64,000 nucleotides of DNA from Ramazzottius varieornatus (GCA_001949185.1 BDGG01000007.1:280201-344200); one strand, 5' to 3'. Positions 12,217 through 37,677 are shown, numbered from the stretch's first letter. Notes: generated from the sequence alone by a model not told the origin. Translations and numbers: made by a program.

Positions 12217-13795
12217 ATGGCGCGTTTGGATCCGCAGGAGAAAAGTGCTGTCGGCGACGGTGGTCTCGGAGATTTTGGACGACAGGATCGACCGCTGAAA
12301 GCGCACACATCTGATGCTGACTTCTCGGCTTCAACTCAAAGAAAAGATCTTATTCCTCAACGAAGCACCGCGAAGTTTTTGTTCTATGCGGTCGGAACAT
12401 TCGTCTCTTTCATGGTCTTTGGCATATTCCAGGAGAGGATGTGAGTAGACGAGCTTTTGACTTATTTTGGAGTAATAGTTTTAAGACGTATTACTCAAGG
12501 CCGTGTCGGGTCAGCCTTTGGTGGGCGTTACTCCGGCGTTAGCCAATCTGGACTGGACGGCTCTGCTGGTCGAGGTGTCTGATTGGAGGAGTCATTTGTT
12601 GTACTTTTTTGTTTGCAGAACTCGTGGAATTTATGGAACATCGGATCGATTCACCTACACCGCCAGCATGGTTTTTATCCAGTGCGTAATCAACGCCATT
12701 TTTGCTCGCATAGGTTTGTCCAGGTTCTCCTCAAATCTTGATGGAAAATATTTTTCTAAAGATTGTTTTGCTGCAGTAATGCGGCTGTCAAAGGAACCCA
12801 AAGATAGCACACCTCGGACCATGTACGGAATTAGTTCTTTGTCGTACTTGGGAGCCATGCTGTCTTCCAACCAAGCTCTTCAGTACGTGAGCTATCCTAC
12901 GCAGGTTAGAGAAGCTGCCGAGGACCTGAGAAATCTCGTTCAGAATTTTGATAAGGAATTCGGTGTAACAGGAGGAATGTTCCTTCCAGGTCCTCGGAAA
13001 GTCATGCAAGCCAATTCCTGTCATGGTCTTTGGCGCTCTCTTCGCCCACAAGCGATATTCCTTCCGGAAGTATCTTTTTACATTAATGATAGTGGTCGGT
13101 GTCGCCATCTTCTTTTACGAAGCTGGAAAGGGGCATTCCAAGCAGGAAATCAAGGCCATCGGATATGGCGAGGCTCTACTTGTAAGCCTTTCTGAAAACT
13201 TTCTCTGCTAGTTCTTTACGAAACATGTGTCTCTAATTTTCAGGTGTTCTCACTTTTGATGGATGGAGTTACGGGAGCGACTCAAGATCGAATGCGATCG
13301 AACCATAAAACACAGGCCAATTCCATGATGATGTGGATGAATATTTTCTCCTCTATAATTTTGCTCGCCTGTAAGGAATAGTCTCTGTCCCTGTAAGCCT
13401 TCTAAAGTATCTGCAGGACGTCCAGTTTTTCCATTGCAGATATCTCCGTAACAGGTGAAATCGTAGAGGTTGGTGATTTCATCAATAAATATCCTTACGT
13501 TCTGGAGCATTTGTTGACATTTTCGCTCTGCAGTGCGGTTGGACAGGTGAGAAGACATTACGGTGAAATTGGAAATTTTTTTTACCTTTGTTCCTTGCAG
13601 TACTTCATTTTTGCGACTGTGGCGGACTTTGGTCCTCTACCATGTTCGATCATCACAACGACGCGCAAGTTTTTTACAATACTCTTCTCGGTGATCTTCT
13701 ACAGCAACCCCATGTCGGGACCACAGTGGCTGGCCACATGTCTGGTCTTCGCCGGTCTGGTTTGCGATACTAAATACGGAAAATCGAAACACTAA
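12217..13795 (+). CDS. SLC35B1: SLC35B1-type ER nucleotide (sugar) transporter
   Basis: Seven exons (12217-12440, 12619-12713, 12777-12904, 12990-13181, 13244-13370, 13440-13546, 13601-13795) give 355 codons. SLC35B1 proteins have ~10 membrane segments and sit in the ER; the human protein has been described as an ATP/ADP exchanger (AXER), earlier as a UDP-galactose transporter homologue. Diagnostic motifs: FGIFQERITRGIYG, VFIQCVINAIFARI, SYLGAMLSSNQALQYVSYPT, KSCKPIPVMVFGALFAHKR, GYGEALL, DGVTGATQDRMRSNH, and PLPCSIITTTRKFFTILFSV. The ~55-residue polar N-terminus before the first membrane span is longer than in the human short form. All seven exons keep frame; no lesion. Confidence 0.94.
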
Positions 13796-15324
13796 AGAAC
13801 TTTTTACAATATTTATTGTTTTTCCGCCTTCTTTTACGAAATTGAACAGTCCGGTTTCTGCTGTTTTTATCTACAAATTGTTTTCCATTCCTACTGGCTC
13901 TACAGCACGTCCCAGTTTCCACATTCAAACTACGATTTCGCGTGCAAACTTTGATCTTTCTTTTGTCACAAATGTTCCTTTTCTAACCAGTCGCTTTGCT
14001 CTCAGTCAGTTTTGTTCCCACTTTATTCGGGAAAATCCAGAAAAGAGTAAAGCACTTCTCACTTTCGAGTCGATCTTTTCTTGGTTTTTCGTCAGTCCGC
14101 TGAGTTTTGATGCAAGTTTCTGCGATTCTAGATCTGTAATCGCTAGCTAGCACCGCACTAGGCAGACGTCGTCAGACAAAAATATTGACGTTGAACTGTG
14201 CGAGTTCCTTGTAGAAAGCTCAACGTAGGTCGAAAACGTGGCATGGTTCAGTTCGAAGAAAAATGAGTTGGGCATTCTCATTCGGCATATTGGAACAGAA
14301 CACTTCGGAACCAACGTGCGCATGTTTTCAGTAAATTTGTTCGGAATCTGTGGCGGTGGTGGCTACACTTCCGTGGAATTCGATCAAAAGACGCTTCACT
14401 TTCTTGGTGTTCTTTGTAGTCCGCTGAAGACGTTTGGTTTCGAGTTGTTGAATTTAACGTTTTGTCAGTTTTGGGTGAACCACCGGAACCGTCGCAGGGA
14501 CATTCCTGATCACCTACCAGCAGGGTCGCAGCGGGCCCCAATGCCGGGAGCGTCGATCCATCCCGGGATGGATAGCTCCGAAGAGCTCAGTGACCCACGA
14601 CACCCGAGTAGAGCGACTCGGGAGGCTGAACTAGCGACCTCGGAAGAAACTAACTGCGCCGGGGTGTGAGAGGGGCAGCACCAACAAGGCAGCCGATTCT
14701 ACATACGTGATACCCGATTTGGCATCATACAACTTATCCATGCTGAGAGATGTTCAATACGAACCGCCTCTCTTGCGAATCCGTACTGCTGTTCTCGCAC
14801 TCTAGACCATAAAGTTCAACTTATGCGTTCGACTGTCTCAGATAGTTCATTTTCGGAGCTTCTCATGCTGGAAGCTTAACAGGTGGCGGAATATGACATC
14901 AGCATAGGACAAACTCATTGGGATAGGATACGCAGGCTTCACCGCAGTTGATACACTCTATGACATGTGATGTCATTGCGATCGATTTCCCATTGTGTGA
15001 CGTCATACTTCCTTTGCGACCGCACCTTCTTTTTCTGCATCAACAAACGCTGCTCTTGCTCCTCTTTCATCAACGAGACCTAATGATCCCCACTGCCCCT
15101 CTTGTCCTCTACTCTGCTCCGGGAATTGCAAGGATCCCTGCTAACGATGAATCAGTTTTCTCAAGCGCTTCCGGATCACTTGTGTCCAGAACGAATTAAC
15201 TAACTACCATGGCGCACCTTGATCCTTTAACTTGAACTGCTTATGCGAACACCGCGCTGATCATCTGCCATATGGTGCACTCTGCGTTTTCCTCCATGCG
15301 AGATCGCCACACAGTTTTTTAGCC
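13796..15324. other. 1.5-kb intergenic region upstream of NF1
   Basis: Most of it shows nothing I can name. A GC-rich, hairpin-dense block lies at about 14540-14680. A 143-codon plus ORF (14238-14669) runs across that block, has no recognisable domain and looks like chance. The last few hundred bases should contain the NF1 promoter and 5' UTR. Confidence 0.4.
14536..14680. other. GC-rich block of consecutive hairpins
   Basis: Successive self-complementary stretches: ATCCATCCCGGGATGGAT (perfect 18-bp palindrome near 14556), AGCTCCGAAGAGCT, then CCCGAGT-agagcg-ACTCGGG. This density and GC content differ from the flanks. It could be a structured RNA, a SINE/retroelement 5' end, or a decayed transposon; I cannot assign it. 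Confidence 0.4.
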
Positions 15325-28548
<13,224 letters not shown>

Positions 28549-29621
28549 CCAGTGAAGATCAAACAGAAACTAATGCTTTTGCTGTATTTTTTCACGCTTT
28601 GCTCAAAATGCACCAAAATGAATGGAAATCTTCACTGATGTATTTTAGTTAATGTCCTATTTGCGCAGCTGTTTCAACTGTTTTACGCTGCACAAGTTTG
28701 TCTTGTTTTACCCATTTTATCCCACCCCCTTTTGCACAAACTGTTTTGTAATGTTTTAAGTTTTTCATATTTTTACTTGGCTAGTCTTTGGGTCGGTTTT
28801 GTATTTGTAATGCTAGCTTTTTGCACAGTCTGGCTTGTACACTGTAGTGGCAATCACCTCGGTCTTACTTGCACTTTCTCACGATATAATTGTGAAAATG
28901 ATGAACGAGCTTCTGAAACGAACCGCAAATACTCAGGACACCGACAACTGGTGTCACTCAGATCGGTATCTTGAGTGGTGCGTCCTTCCATTGTCGCTAG
29001 CTGGAAGCGTGCGCCACTTGGAAAACTCGACAAGGCGATTTGCGCACGTTTTCACTTTATCAGCTGAGAGCGTGCGCCACTCGAGAAGACAAGCTGGGTG
29101 AATTCATTTGCCGACATCCCATCTATCGGTTGGCACGTTTATGGAAGGTCTTTCGGTCTCGCGGAAGAAGCCTGTCGGTTCGTTCTTGATACCGTACATT
29201 GGTGCTGATCGGTGTGAAGGTGGCTTCCGTATTTGGCGTGCAGGATAAGGCGCCATGCTTGCCATGGTATGCAAACAAAAGCCCGGCTAATTATATCTTA
29301 TCAAGCTCTGCGATTTGACGTAATGCAAAATGCTGCCGGTCTGTCCGCGACACGAATGTGGAGATGTATTACCTGTACATACAGACAGACTACGTAGATT
29401 CTATTTTTGAGCCCCGAAAAAAAACCAGACCGAAGCAGCGGAGACTGATGAACGATCGGAAGAAGGCAGGTGAGATTGTCAGGCATCGCTGGGAACCTTG
29501 CTGGCAGATCGGGAACGACTCTGAACATTCTCATTCCGAACTTATCGCTTCTCTTATCGCTGATATCCAAGACTCACTCGCGGAATTCTTTGTCTATATT
29601 TCGTGGATCGAAACAACAATC
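28549..29621. other. intergenic NF1 / troponin T
   Basis: 1.07 kb with the NF1 3' UTR, a double palindromic element (28971-29120) and the troponin T promoter. The 5' part is T-rich. No further gene seen. Confidence 0.45.
28971..29120. repeat. double palindromic MITE downstream of NF1
   Basis: Two core hairpins: TTGAGTGGTGCGTCC / GCGTGCGCCACTTGG, then TTTGCGCACG / CGTGCGCCACTCG. The right end reads atTTGCCGACATCCC. It is the only copy in this window outside an intron. Confidence 0.75.
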
Positions 29622-31437
29622 ATGTCGGACGACGGAGGATGGATGAACGAGTACGGTAGAGTGTGACTGTCCGAAGAAAAAAATGGGCAAAATGCCCTGA
29701 CTATAGTGACAATCCATGATCCATGTGCTTTATTGCAGAGAGGAGGAAGAAGTGGATGAAGTGCAAAACGAAAACCAAGAGTGAGTGAAAATCTTCCGAG
29801 GCGAATATCGACAGTTGGCAAGTGTGGTTCATTTTTGCAGGTCCGTCAAACCGGAAAAGGTTAAGAGGTATGTCTCTTTTTCCAGCAATTTACTGGTGAG
29901 ATGGTAATGGTACGAGGTCTTGGCAAATTTTGATTTTTTACAGGAAGGCACCGGTTCAAGGAGAGAAGCCAGTGGAAGAAAAGTCCGAGGCTATACTCTT
30001 GATAGAACAGAAGAAGAAGCAAGCTGAGGAGGAAGAGCTGGAAAAGATCCGGCAAGTGGAGGAGACTTTGCGCGAACAGCGTGAAAAGGAAGATGCAGAA
30101 CTCAAGATTTTGAAGGAAAAACAGGTTCGTTCACATTCCACCGTAAGTATTCCAGTGTTGGCTAACCGGTCATCCTGATACACAGGCGCAAAGGAAAAAG
30201 GAGCGCGAAATGGAAGATGCAAAGTTCGAAGAGCAAAAGCGTCTGCTGGAAGAGAAGCGCAAGCAGGAAGAGGTCAGTCTTTAAGCTGCATCCAGTTGTC
30301 GGTGATTAAACGAACTGACCGTCCGTCTGTATCTGCGGTCTGTTTTGCTCAGGAAGCTCGTAAGCAAAAGGCGGAGGAGGACAAACGCCGCAAGCAGGAA
30401 GCTGATGAGCGTCGCAAGGCGGCTCAGGTTGTGGCACAAACTGGCGGACGCAACTTTGTCATTGAAAGAAAGGCGGACAGTGGTGAGACCACCATCGACA
30501 AGGTAACCGCCGTATCGCGTTATGTAACCGTCACAGCCAAATGCTGACACGTGTGCTTTTTGATTGCAGTTCTTGAACATCTCGAAAGCCAAAGCAGAGA
30601 TGTCGCTGAACACGGGCGAACTGGAGTCCCTCAAACGCCGAACTATCGACGAGCGTGTCAAACCTCTGGCTTTGGAAAGCTTGGATTACGAGGGACTGAA
30701 GGTCAAGGCGGAAGAGCTGTGGAAGACGATCGTGCTGCTGGAAACTTCGCGCTACGATCTGACTGAGCGCGCCACCCGACAGGAGTACGACGTAAGTTGA
30801 AGTCAGCAAACGGAACGTTCTACGTACGTCATCTTAGATGGCGCACACTTGCGGTCAGTAATAACGGAGACGTGCGCCACTCACGATGACCACACTGTAC
30901 GTTTCGTTTGCCGGCACCTCCTGGTTGTTGGGGTGTGGACTAGATTCATTCTTCGATGGGGTGCACTGAAATTTTCTATCTTGTGCTTTTTCTTTGGGAC
31001 TATAGTTGAAGCAGCTAAATGAACGGCAACGTCAGACCAATGCCAAAAAGTCAGCGGCCGGTGACGCAGCTTCCGAGAGTGGTCGCTACCCTCCCAAGGT
31101 TCTGCTCTTCAGCAAGTACGAGCGTCGTACCGACAGACGAACCTTCCAGGAGCGCAAAGCCATCTTCGATGAAGAAAACCGCAAAGCCGAGGAAGAAGTT
31201 AAAGGCCCCAAGCCCAAAGTCAACCTGGTTGGATGGACAACCAAGCCACTAGGGGAGCAAGAGGAAGGTCAAGAAGAAGAAGAAGAACAGGGCAACCAAC
31301 AGGAGAACAAACAAGAGAACCAGGAGAACGACGAGCCCGTCGGTAACAATGACAATGACTACAGTCAACAAAACGGCCATCAAGAAGAAAGTGCAGTCGC
31401 AGCTGGTGGCGAAGAGGAGGAGGAAAGCGTCTGGTAA
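29622..31437 (+). CDS. Troponin T
   Basis: Eight exons (29622-29650, 29739-29780, 29841-29867, 29944-30124, 30186-30272, 30353-30502, 30570-30791, 31006-31437) give 389 codons. Troponin T ties the troponin complex to tropomyosin on muscle thin filaments. The acidic N-terminus is built from three tiny exons (29, 42 and 27 nt), the usual place for alternative splicing in this family. A long charged coiled coil follows, with the core AQTGGRNFVIERK, FLNISKAKAEMSLNTGELES, LKVKAEELWKTIVLLE and RATRQEYDLKQLNERQRQT. The tail (about 60 residues) is very rich in Glu, Gln and Asn and ends EEEEESVW; a long acidic C-terminal tail is known for arthropod troponin T and absent in vertebrates. Intron 7 holds a palindromic element. 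Confidence 0.93.
30802..30921. repeat. palindromic MITE, troponin T intron 7
   Basis: Left CAGCAAACGGAACG, core ATGGCGCACAC / ACGTGCGCCACT, right TTTCGTTTGCCGGCACCTCC. About 120 bp of the 214-nt intron. Confidence 0.8.
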
Positions 31438-31881
31438 AGAGATGGTAAATTTCAGAGTACTTTATTCTTCAAATATTTTGCGGATATCCATCCACTACCC
31501 CTGCTCACCATTGCAAAACAGAGACTGGGTCCCTCTGCCGGGGATTAGACTAAATATCAAACACAATATTGACATAAACGAAACGCTCTCTATATCGCTG
31601 TTGAACAGACGCCTGAACACGTGTCGTTTCAGATTTTATCGACGTCGTAAAAACGTGCATCCTACCTACGGATCCCTCTGAATTTTCTCTATTGCAGTAT
31701 TTATTCGCCCTGTCTCGACCATATATAATTATCCGCGCAGATCGCCTGGCTCGTAAGCCTGCAACTTGGTTCTCATACGGGCAACGCCCTAAATCGTGTG
31801 CAAACAAAGGGTGCCAGTGAGCGAATTTAGCCATAAGTTCCCGCTTTACTCACAAAGACTCGTACTCAAAGCTTTCTGAGA
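31438..31881. other. intergenic between convergent troponin T and SLCO
   Basis: 444 bp shared by two 3' ends. No gene, clear AATAAA or repeat recognised. Confidence 0.4.
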
Positions 31882-34800
31882 TCATATTATCAGAGTCGAC
31901 ACTGCCACTTGGTTAGAATCCCCTCCGGCAGCAACCTCTGGCGAGTTCTTTTCCTCATCCTCGGTCCGATCGAACGTCATCTGCTTTAGGTTATAGGCAA
32001 GCTGCAAACCACGATATCGATGTAAGTCTACCATCAGAACACGCCTGATCCCAGCTAGACCCCCAAGTTAAAACTTACCGCAATTTCGAGTAGAAGCAAC
32101 ACAATGTACACGCAGGCAACCGACGCGTGCAGCCTGTCCAAGAAATATCAGAAAATCAGTACCAAGCTGCAATGCGGATAAGTTCATGCGACATCTGCGT
32201 TTTCGGAAATCCCAGTTACTTGTAACGGAAGTCATCCATGTCGTAGATCCAGCAGGCGCCGTGAGTCCCACGTGCTGACTTTTGCCAGAGGATACAAGCT
32301 GTGTCGATCAACTTGCCGGCTAAGATAGGCGCTGGTAAGGTCCCCAAAGTTGATGTAACGACCGTCGATACGGCATTGGCCATACTCTTCATGTCAACGT
32401 CGACAATTCTACGAAGTGGATACATCTTCCGATTGCCAAGTAACATTCCACTCAGTTGCTGCTGGCACAACATACCTGAACTGCAGCATTAACATTCCCG
32501 CAAGTGGAATTCCCATACAGAATTTTGCAACGCTCATTAATGCCACGTAGCCAACAAAGGACTTCCAGCAGTCCTGCTTGCACATTCCAGACGTAATGTG
32601 AGGAGCGTCCTGGGCGTCATGGCGGAAGGCTGGGCCTGCATTGCGCGGTTCATTCGCGGAACCAATGGCAATTTCCCTCAGGGCTTGCCCTGCACATGTG
32701 CAGTTGGTATAAATTTTGCTCTATAACGATGAACGGGACTTTCGAACGGTAAGTTAGAAACAGTGGTTTCAGTCTGGTCAAACTCACCCCATTAAACCTG
32801 GCTGAAGATTGGCAACCAGCATAGCAAGGAGAAAGAAAAGTGGTGTGGGCTGCGCTGTTACAAACCGGTGCGAACTGTCCCTCGTCACACTGGCAGTGAT
32901 GTTCCTGGTAGCAAGTTTCCACTGCAGGAGTGCTGTAAAAAATTACCTGAAGGCATTTTCAACGGACGTTACAGCATGAAGTTGCCCCAGCGTGATGTAC
33001 CGGTCGCGACTGTCCAAGCCAACGATTGTGCTCTTAGGACATCCCAAAGCCAGTACGCTGAAGTAACAAATGATGCTGACCAAGGAAGAAACCGCCATCA
33101 TGGTCACCACCTGTCTTGGCCGTAACTTGTAACGTCGGAGGACGTATCCACCCGATATGATGCCAATGAAGGCCGCAAACATGGGCGGTATACCTGCAGG
33201 GCAATTGGTGGTTTTGTGCAGATGACCGCGACCAAGCAAAACAAGTTTGGCCGTACTGTACCTCCGGCTGTGCTGGAAACGGCCTGCGGAAGCTGATACT
33301 GCTGCTTCAGAAATATTTGCATGAAAGACATGGCTCCTACAGCAAGGAAGTATCAGAGGCGCCTTAATAAGTTATACGGAAAGTGGCGGCTCTTACCGGA
33401 CATGACGGCGATGATCATCAGTTGGTTGAGAAGGTTTAAAACGTAAAGCTTGTTGGTCAACAGACTCTTCAGTTTCCGCGGAATTTCTACCGAATAATAC
33501 TAGTATGCCTCAATATATGATCGGACAAGGGGCTTTGAACGTCTTTCTTTATTATTACCTTTCACGGCGTGGCGGTGCGGTTGGGCGTTCTGTCCGCTCT
33601 TCTCTATCTTGCTCTTTCCATCAGCACCGTTTGTATTCTGCACTTTGACAGTCTTTTGTTGCAGTCTGGACGGAAAACACTACGAAACATGAGCCAACTC
33701 GTACAACGTTGAGAAGGACACACATTCAACACAAGGACAGTGAGCTCAACGAACTTTGGCTACACGCACGATGGGTTAATTCTGGGATAATGAAAATTAT
33801 GGAACAGGCGGAAAAAACGGCAGAATAGACAACCAACCGTAGAAAAGTGTTGAAAAGTACACTAGTGTGAAGCGGTCGTGTACGTACGTGCTTCCGTACC
33901 GCCGTTGCGTAAACGCTTATCCCATGATTTTGACTGTCCCATAATTACCCATCGTGCGTGTACTTACTGACAAAACCAAAGAAAAGAAGAGCAAGCCAAA
34001 TCCGCCGATGATGAAAGCCATGTACCATGCCGAGATCCAGCGTGGGTCGCTCGACTTAAAGTCCGGCACTGCAGATATTCCCATTTTTCACCGTATCACA
34101 TTGGTTTAAACGAACACCAAAACTGTTGTGACTACCAAGACGCACATACCGCTGAAATCGAAGAAGATGGTGTTGAAGTACCCCGCCATCGATATCCCTA
34201 CCAGAGGTCCCAGAAGAACGCCGGCGAATGAGATTGCTGTAAGACCAACTCCGTTACTACGCTTGGATTTAGAGAAACTCGCAAATGGTTCCATATTAAT
34301 GGTGGATGCGTACTTTACCGAAATAGATTGGCGAATTTTTGGTTTGCACGTTGTCGTCGATAAAAGGCTAGAGCAAAACACTTTGTTTATTGTCCACTTA
34401 TTCTGCATTGCAGTACTATCCTGCTTACCAGACCCAGGATTCGAGTAGTGGTCGACCCCAGACCGATGATGAACTCGGCTATGCCGAACACGACCATCGG
34501 CCCGACGTGGTCGGTAGTCGGTCTGTTGCTATCGATCTCTTCTGTGTCAGGCGCGTTATTGCGGTTGGCATCACAGAACTGCTCCGTGACGTTTGCTTTT
34601 GCTAGTGTCGTTGTCGTGAGGATTTCAAAGGAGGAGGCAGGAAAGAGGAATTCGGGTGAGGCCATCAGCAGGAGACCCAGTCCCACAATCAAGGTCCCAA
34701 AAGCCATCCAGCGAGGTCGATGGCTCGAGCCACCGTAATGGGCGACGAACAACGCCACCAGCAAGTGACTGAAAGAACGACCATTAACTGCACTGATTTC

Positions 34801-35066
34801 TTCATCATTGGACAGATTCGACTGTGGGTGCACCAACCTGATGTCGCTCATGGCTTTGATGATTCCAACGGACTGGGACGAAAAACCGAAGCGCTGTTGT
34901 ATAGATGGTAGCATGGACGAGAAGTTCGATGCATACATTCCTGTAAAGGGGGCAGAGTGATATGAAGTTGAGTATTTCGTCGTTTTGATTTTCGAAAATG
35001 TCATTGGTAGTTTTTTCGATATTTACCGCGAAATATATCGATGCACACCAAGCATAGCATGAAAGC
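31882..35066 (-). CDS. OATP/SLCO organic anion transporter (5' exon unresolved)
   Basis: Fifteen minus-strand exons: 35066-35027, 34940-34838, 34768-34429, 34367-34319, 34236-34150, 34068-33968, 33679-33559, 33486-33397, 33336-33262, 33193-33001, 32932-32788, 32720-32476, 32408-32220, 32133-32079, 32001-31882. They stay in frame for 650 codons plus stop; family members are usually 640-720. SLCO proteins are 12-span plasma-membrane carriers for bulky organic anions. Family marks: SYIDDNV-like PFIDDNVQTKNSPIYF, the DPRWISAWYMAFIIGG signature region, a Kazal-like extracellular loop (CQCDEGQFAPVC...TTFLSPCYAGC), NCTC, and LPAPILAGKLIDTACILW. The first exon found (AFMLCLVCIDIFR) is the start of membrane span 1, so a short cytosolic N-terminal exon upstream of 35066 is missing from this model. 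Which human subfamily fits best is not resolved. Confidence 0.9.
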
Positions 35067-36679
35067 CTGAAATGGAAGCACAAAGAAAATTAGCCTTAAC
35101 CTGTTTGTTGCTGGTAATTTACAGCTCTTCGTGTTACGAAAGTTTCAGACTTTTCAAACACATGTTTGTTTTCACATTATAGACCTTGGCTTTCTCGAAA
35201 AGTGACCGAAATAATATTAGGGGAAGGCTGCGCACACTATCTTTTACCACCATGGTCTCCTGACACCACCCTGCACCACCGTAGTCTCCTGATACCACAT
35301 TTCAATTCCCAATCACCACCACCGTTTTCTGTGTGCTCCGCTTTTCAATTAGGGAGCACCACCATGGACTCCAAGCACCACATTCACCAGGCTGCAATGT
35401 GTCACCAGTTTTCAGCGGCGAGAAGTCGCACGACTACAAAATCGTTGTGGTAAGTAGGGGGTAAGCGTGTTTATCGATAGCGGGATCTTTCGAACCGTGA
35501 TTCTTGTACGTCCACCGCACCTGCCAAACCTCCGCCAAGTCTCTGGTCGTGCTAACTTTGCTTTTCGATTTCTTTCTCTTCCTCTACGGGACGGCAGTTC
35601 ACCTGAGAAATACGCTGTTTCCGATTTGAGCCGTTGATAAGGGCGAAGGCGTGTACAGTACGTTGGATAGTGTCGAATGTCTGGAGAACCAATCTTTGTT
35701 TTTTCCACCTACAAGCGCCTTCGGTCCACAAAAGGGGTTCCGGTCCACAAAAGGGGTTCCGGTCCACAAAAGGTTTAGCGGAAGCCAGCCTCAGCTAAAG
35801 AACTTTCGCGGCTCCAGCCTACAAAGCACTGCATGCGCATGCACGAATTACTACTTTCGCGGTACACGATCACGATTTGTTGTGATGACGAAGCAGCGCA
35901 ACTGCCCTGTCATCATACCCATCCCCAGTAGGACTTAGTGGTAATGGGTTTTCTTGGAGAAACGACCACCATGACTCCTTATCAGCAAACATTAAAATCT
36001 ATTGCATAAACACGGATGCAACGTCCATGTCTGTTGGAAATGCCGCTGGAGTCGCACGTTCAGTGTTAACAGCAGAGGAATTTCCCATCTCGGAGCAACG
36101 GGCATTCCCAACTTAAAATCCATGCTCAGAGTTGAAACGAAACGAACTGGAATTTTGAGCTATTGTACCGCACATACCTTGATGTCGTTGAATTTCTGAA
36201 GCCACCCAGGATGCCAGCCGAACAAGCCGCAGAGGTGGAGATTGTTATCTCCCGATGGTCGAAACAGATGCTTCAGGAACCCTATAACACTCCTGCGTTT
36301 CTCTGAGGTTGCGTCCATCCTAGCGTCGAAATAGGATACCGGAATGTACGTCCAAAGAGACTGATGCGTTGGTTTAAGCCCACATTTGCTACAGTATTTC
36401 ACCTGCAGCGGTGGAGACGAAAGCGGTTTATAACAAACTGTGATACTGTCGTATCACCTTTTTTGTCGCATCACATTTTTGATCAAAAAGTTTCTATATC
36501 ACGGTCTTCAATGCGCAGGGCCGACTTGTGCTGCACAAAGGTAACACTGCAACTGCTGACTTTTGCGATGTAGTGTTCCATTTATGAAAAGAGCTACCGA
36601 AGCTTAATCAAAGACCAACTGCGTATACAAGATGTCTCCTCCATTTTGTGGCAAGAAAGTGACGACGTAAAGGAAAGCC
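35067..36679. other. intergenic, 5' of SLCO, simple repeats
   Basis: Contains CACCACC-rich degenerate repeats at 35250-35390 (accatggtctcctgac / accgtagtctcctgat / accatggactccaagc) and a 19-bp tandem repeat at 35722. It should also hold the missing SLCO 5' exon and promoter. No other gene supported. Confidence 0.4.
35722..35773. repeat. 19-bp tandem repeat, 2.7 copies
   Basis: Unit CGGTCCACAAAAGGGGTTC repeated at 35722, 35741 and 35760; the third copy is partial. Copies are identical over their shared length, so it is young or gene-converted. Confidence 0.9.
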
Positions 36680-36681
36680 TA

Positions 36682-36999
36682 CGAGGGAAAGGTTGTAAAG
36701 TTAGCCACCCTATACCGGGTTTGTAAAGTTAGCCGTCTAAGTTCGCCTGTTCTCTACTACTCAATCCCAAACTTTTAAGGATAAATCGAAAGATAAAATA
36801 ATGAGCTGTCGAATGGTAATAGGCACAGTCAACACGAGAAGTCAGAGAATCCAAGAGATCCGCAATTAAAAGAACGTTGAAACCTCATGTTAAACAGCCA
36901 AGACTGACAATCAAATAGTCAATCAAGCAATAGGCGCCACAGCCGTGGCTAACTTTACAAACCCAGGATGGGGTGGCTAAGTTTACAACCTTTACCTCG
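36682..36999. mobile_element. MITE with ~50-bp TIRs flanked by TA (318 bp)
   Basis: Left arm CGAGGGAAAGGTTGTAAAG and right arm (reverse complement) CGAGGTAAAGGTTGTAAACT, continuing into TTAGCCACCC. Both arms then contain a second TTGTAAAGTTAGCC-type copy. TA sits on each side (36680-36681 and 37000-37001), the target-site duplication expected for Tc1/mariner-type transposition. No transposase inside, so it would be non-autonomous. Confidence 0.8.
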
Positions 37000-37240
37000 T
37001 ACTAGCCGGCAGTTGCGCGAAAAGTTCTGCTGCAGATGGCGCAGCCGGCTTTGCTGTTTGCCTTAGCAGGTTTCCCGCTAGACGCTCCTGTCCGGATGTT
37101 GTCTCTGTTAGCTTTCCTGCAGTCTGCCCATTGTCTGTTGCAAGTTGTAACTGTCTCAACAGACATATTCATGCCTTACGGTCCACCTGATTTAAAGAGG
37201 ACGACCCTGATCGGACGGGGTGATCAAGTGTTTCTTAGTA

Positions 37241-37385
37241 CGAGAAAACTGTCCTAACGTTAACTATGCTAGCGCCTACAACTTTTCTTGTCTACGTCAC
37301 ATGCTTAAAATGCCTGCAAATTGCTCGTGACGTATGCTAGCAAAGTTGCACCCGCTAACGTAGGAAAGTTAGGACCTTTTTCTCG
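37241..37385. mobile_element. palindromic MITE flanked by TA (145 bp)
   Basis: Arms start CGAGAAAACTGTCCTAAC (left) and CGAGAAAAAGGTCCTAAC (right, reverse complement) and remain alignable for ~65 nt through GCTAGCG, CAACTTT and TACGTCAC, so nearly the whole element is a hairpin. TA on both sides. The CGAG...AAAGGT end resembles the 318-bp element 250 bp upstream, so the two probably used one transposase. Confidence 0.78.
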
Positions 37386-37677
37386 TAAAATGAAGCTCGA
37401 CAAACACGCGTGAAGGTAGACAGGTACAATATCCGGCTACTGGCTGGCAAGCAAACACACACGCATCCAATAGATAGGATCCATATCGTACACAGGTGAC
37501 TTCGGCTGAAGCTCGTATCGAATATCTTTGCAGGAACAACGATGCGACGAAGATCCCAGATGCTAGCTTCGGGAGTGGTCTTCGCAGTGTGCGCCCCTCT
37601 GAATAAACCGTCCCCAGGATGAAAATCCGGTCCACGATGGTTCGAACTCCCGCCAAAGCTAACCTTTCTCGGGAAAG

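Noticed and set aside
14238..14669. 143-codon plus ORF
   Set aside because: Half of it is translation of the hairpin-rich block; no domain.
35722..35773. CRISPR-like array
   Set aside because: Direct tandem repeat without spacers, in a eukaryotic genome.
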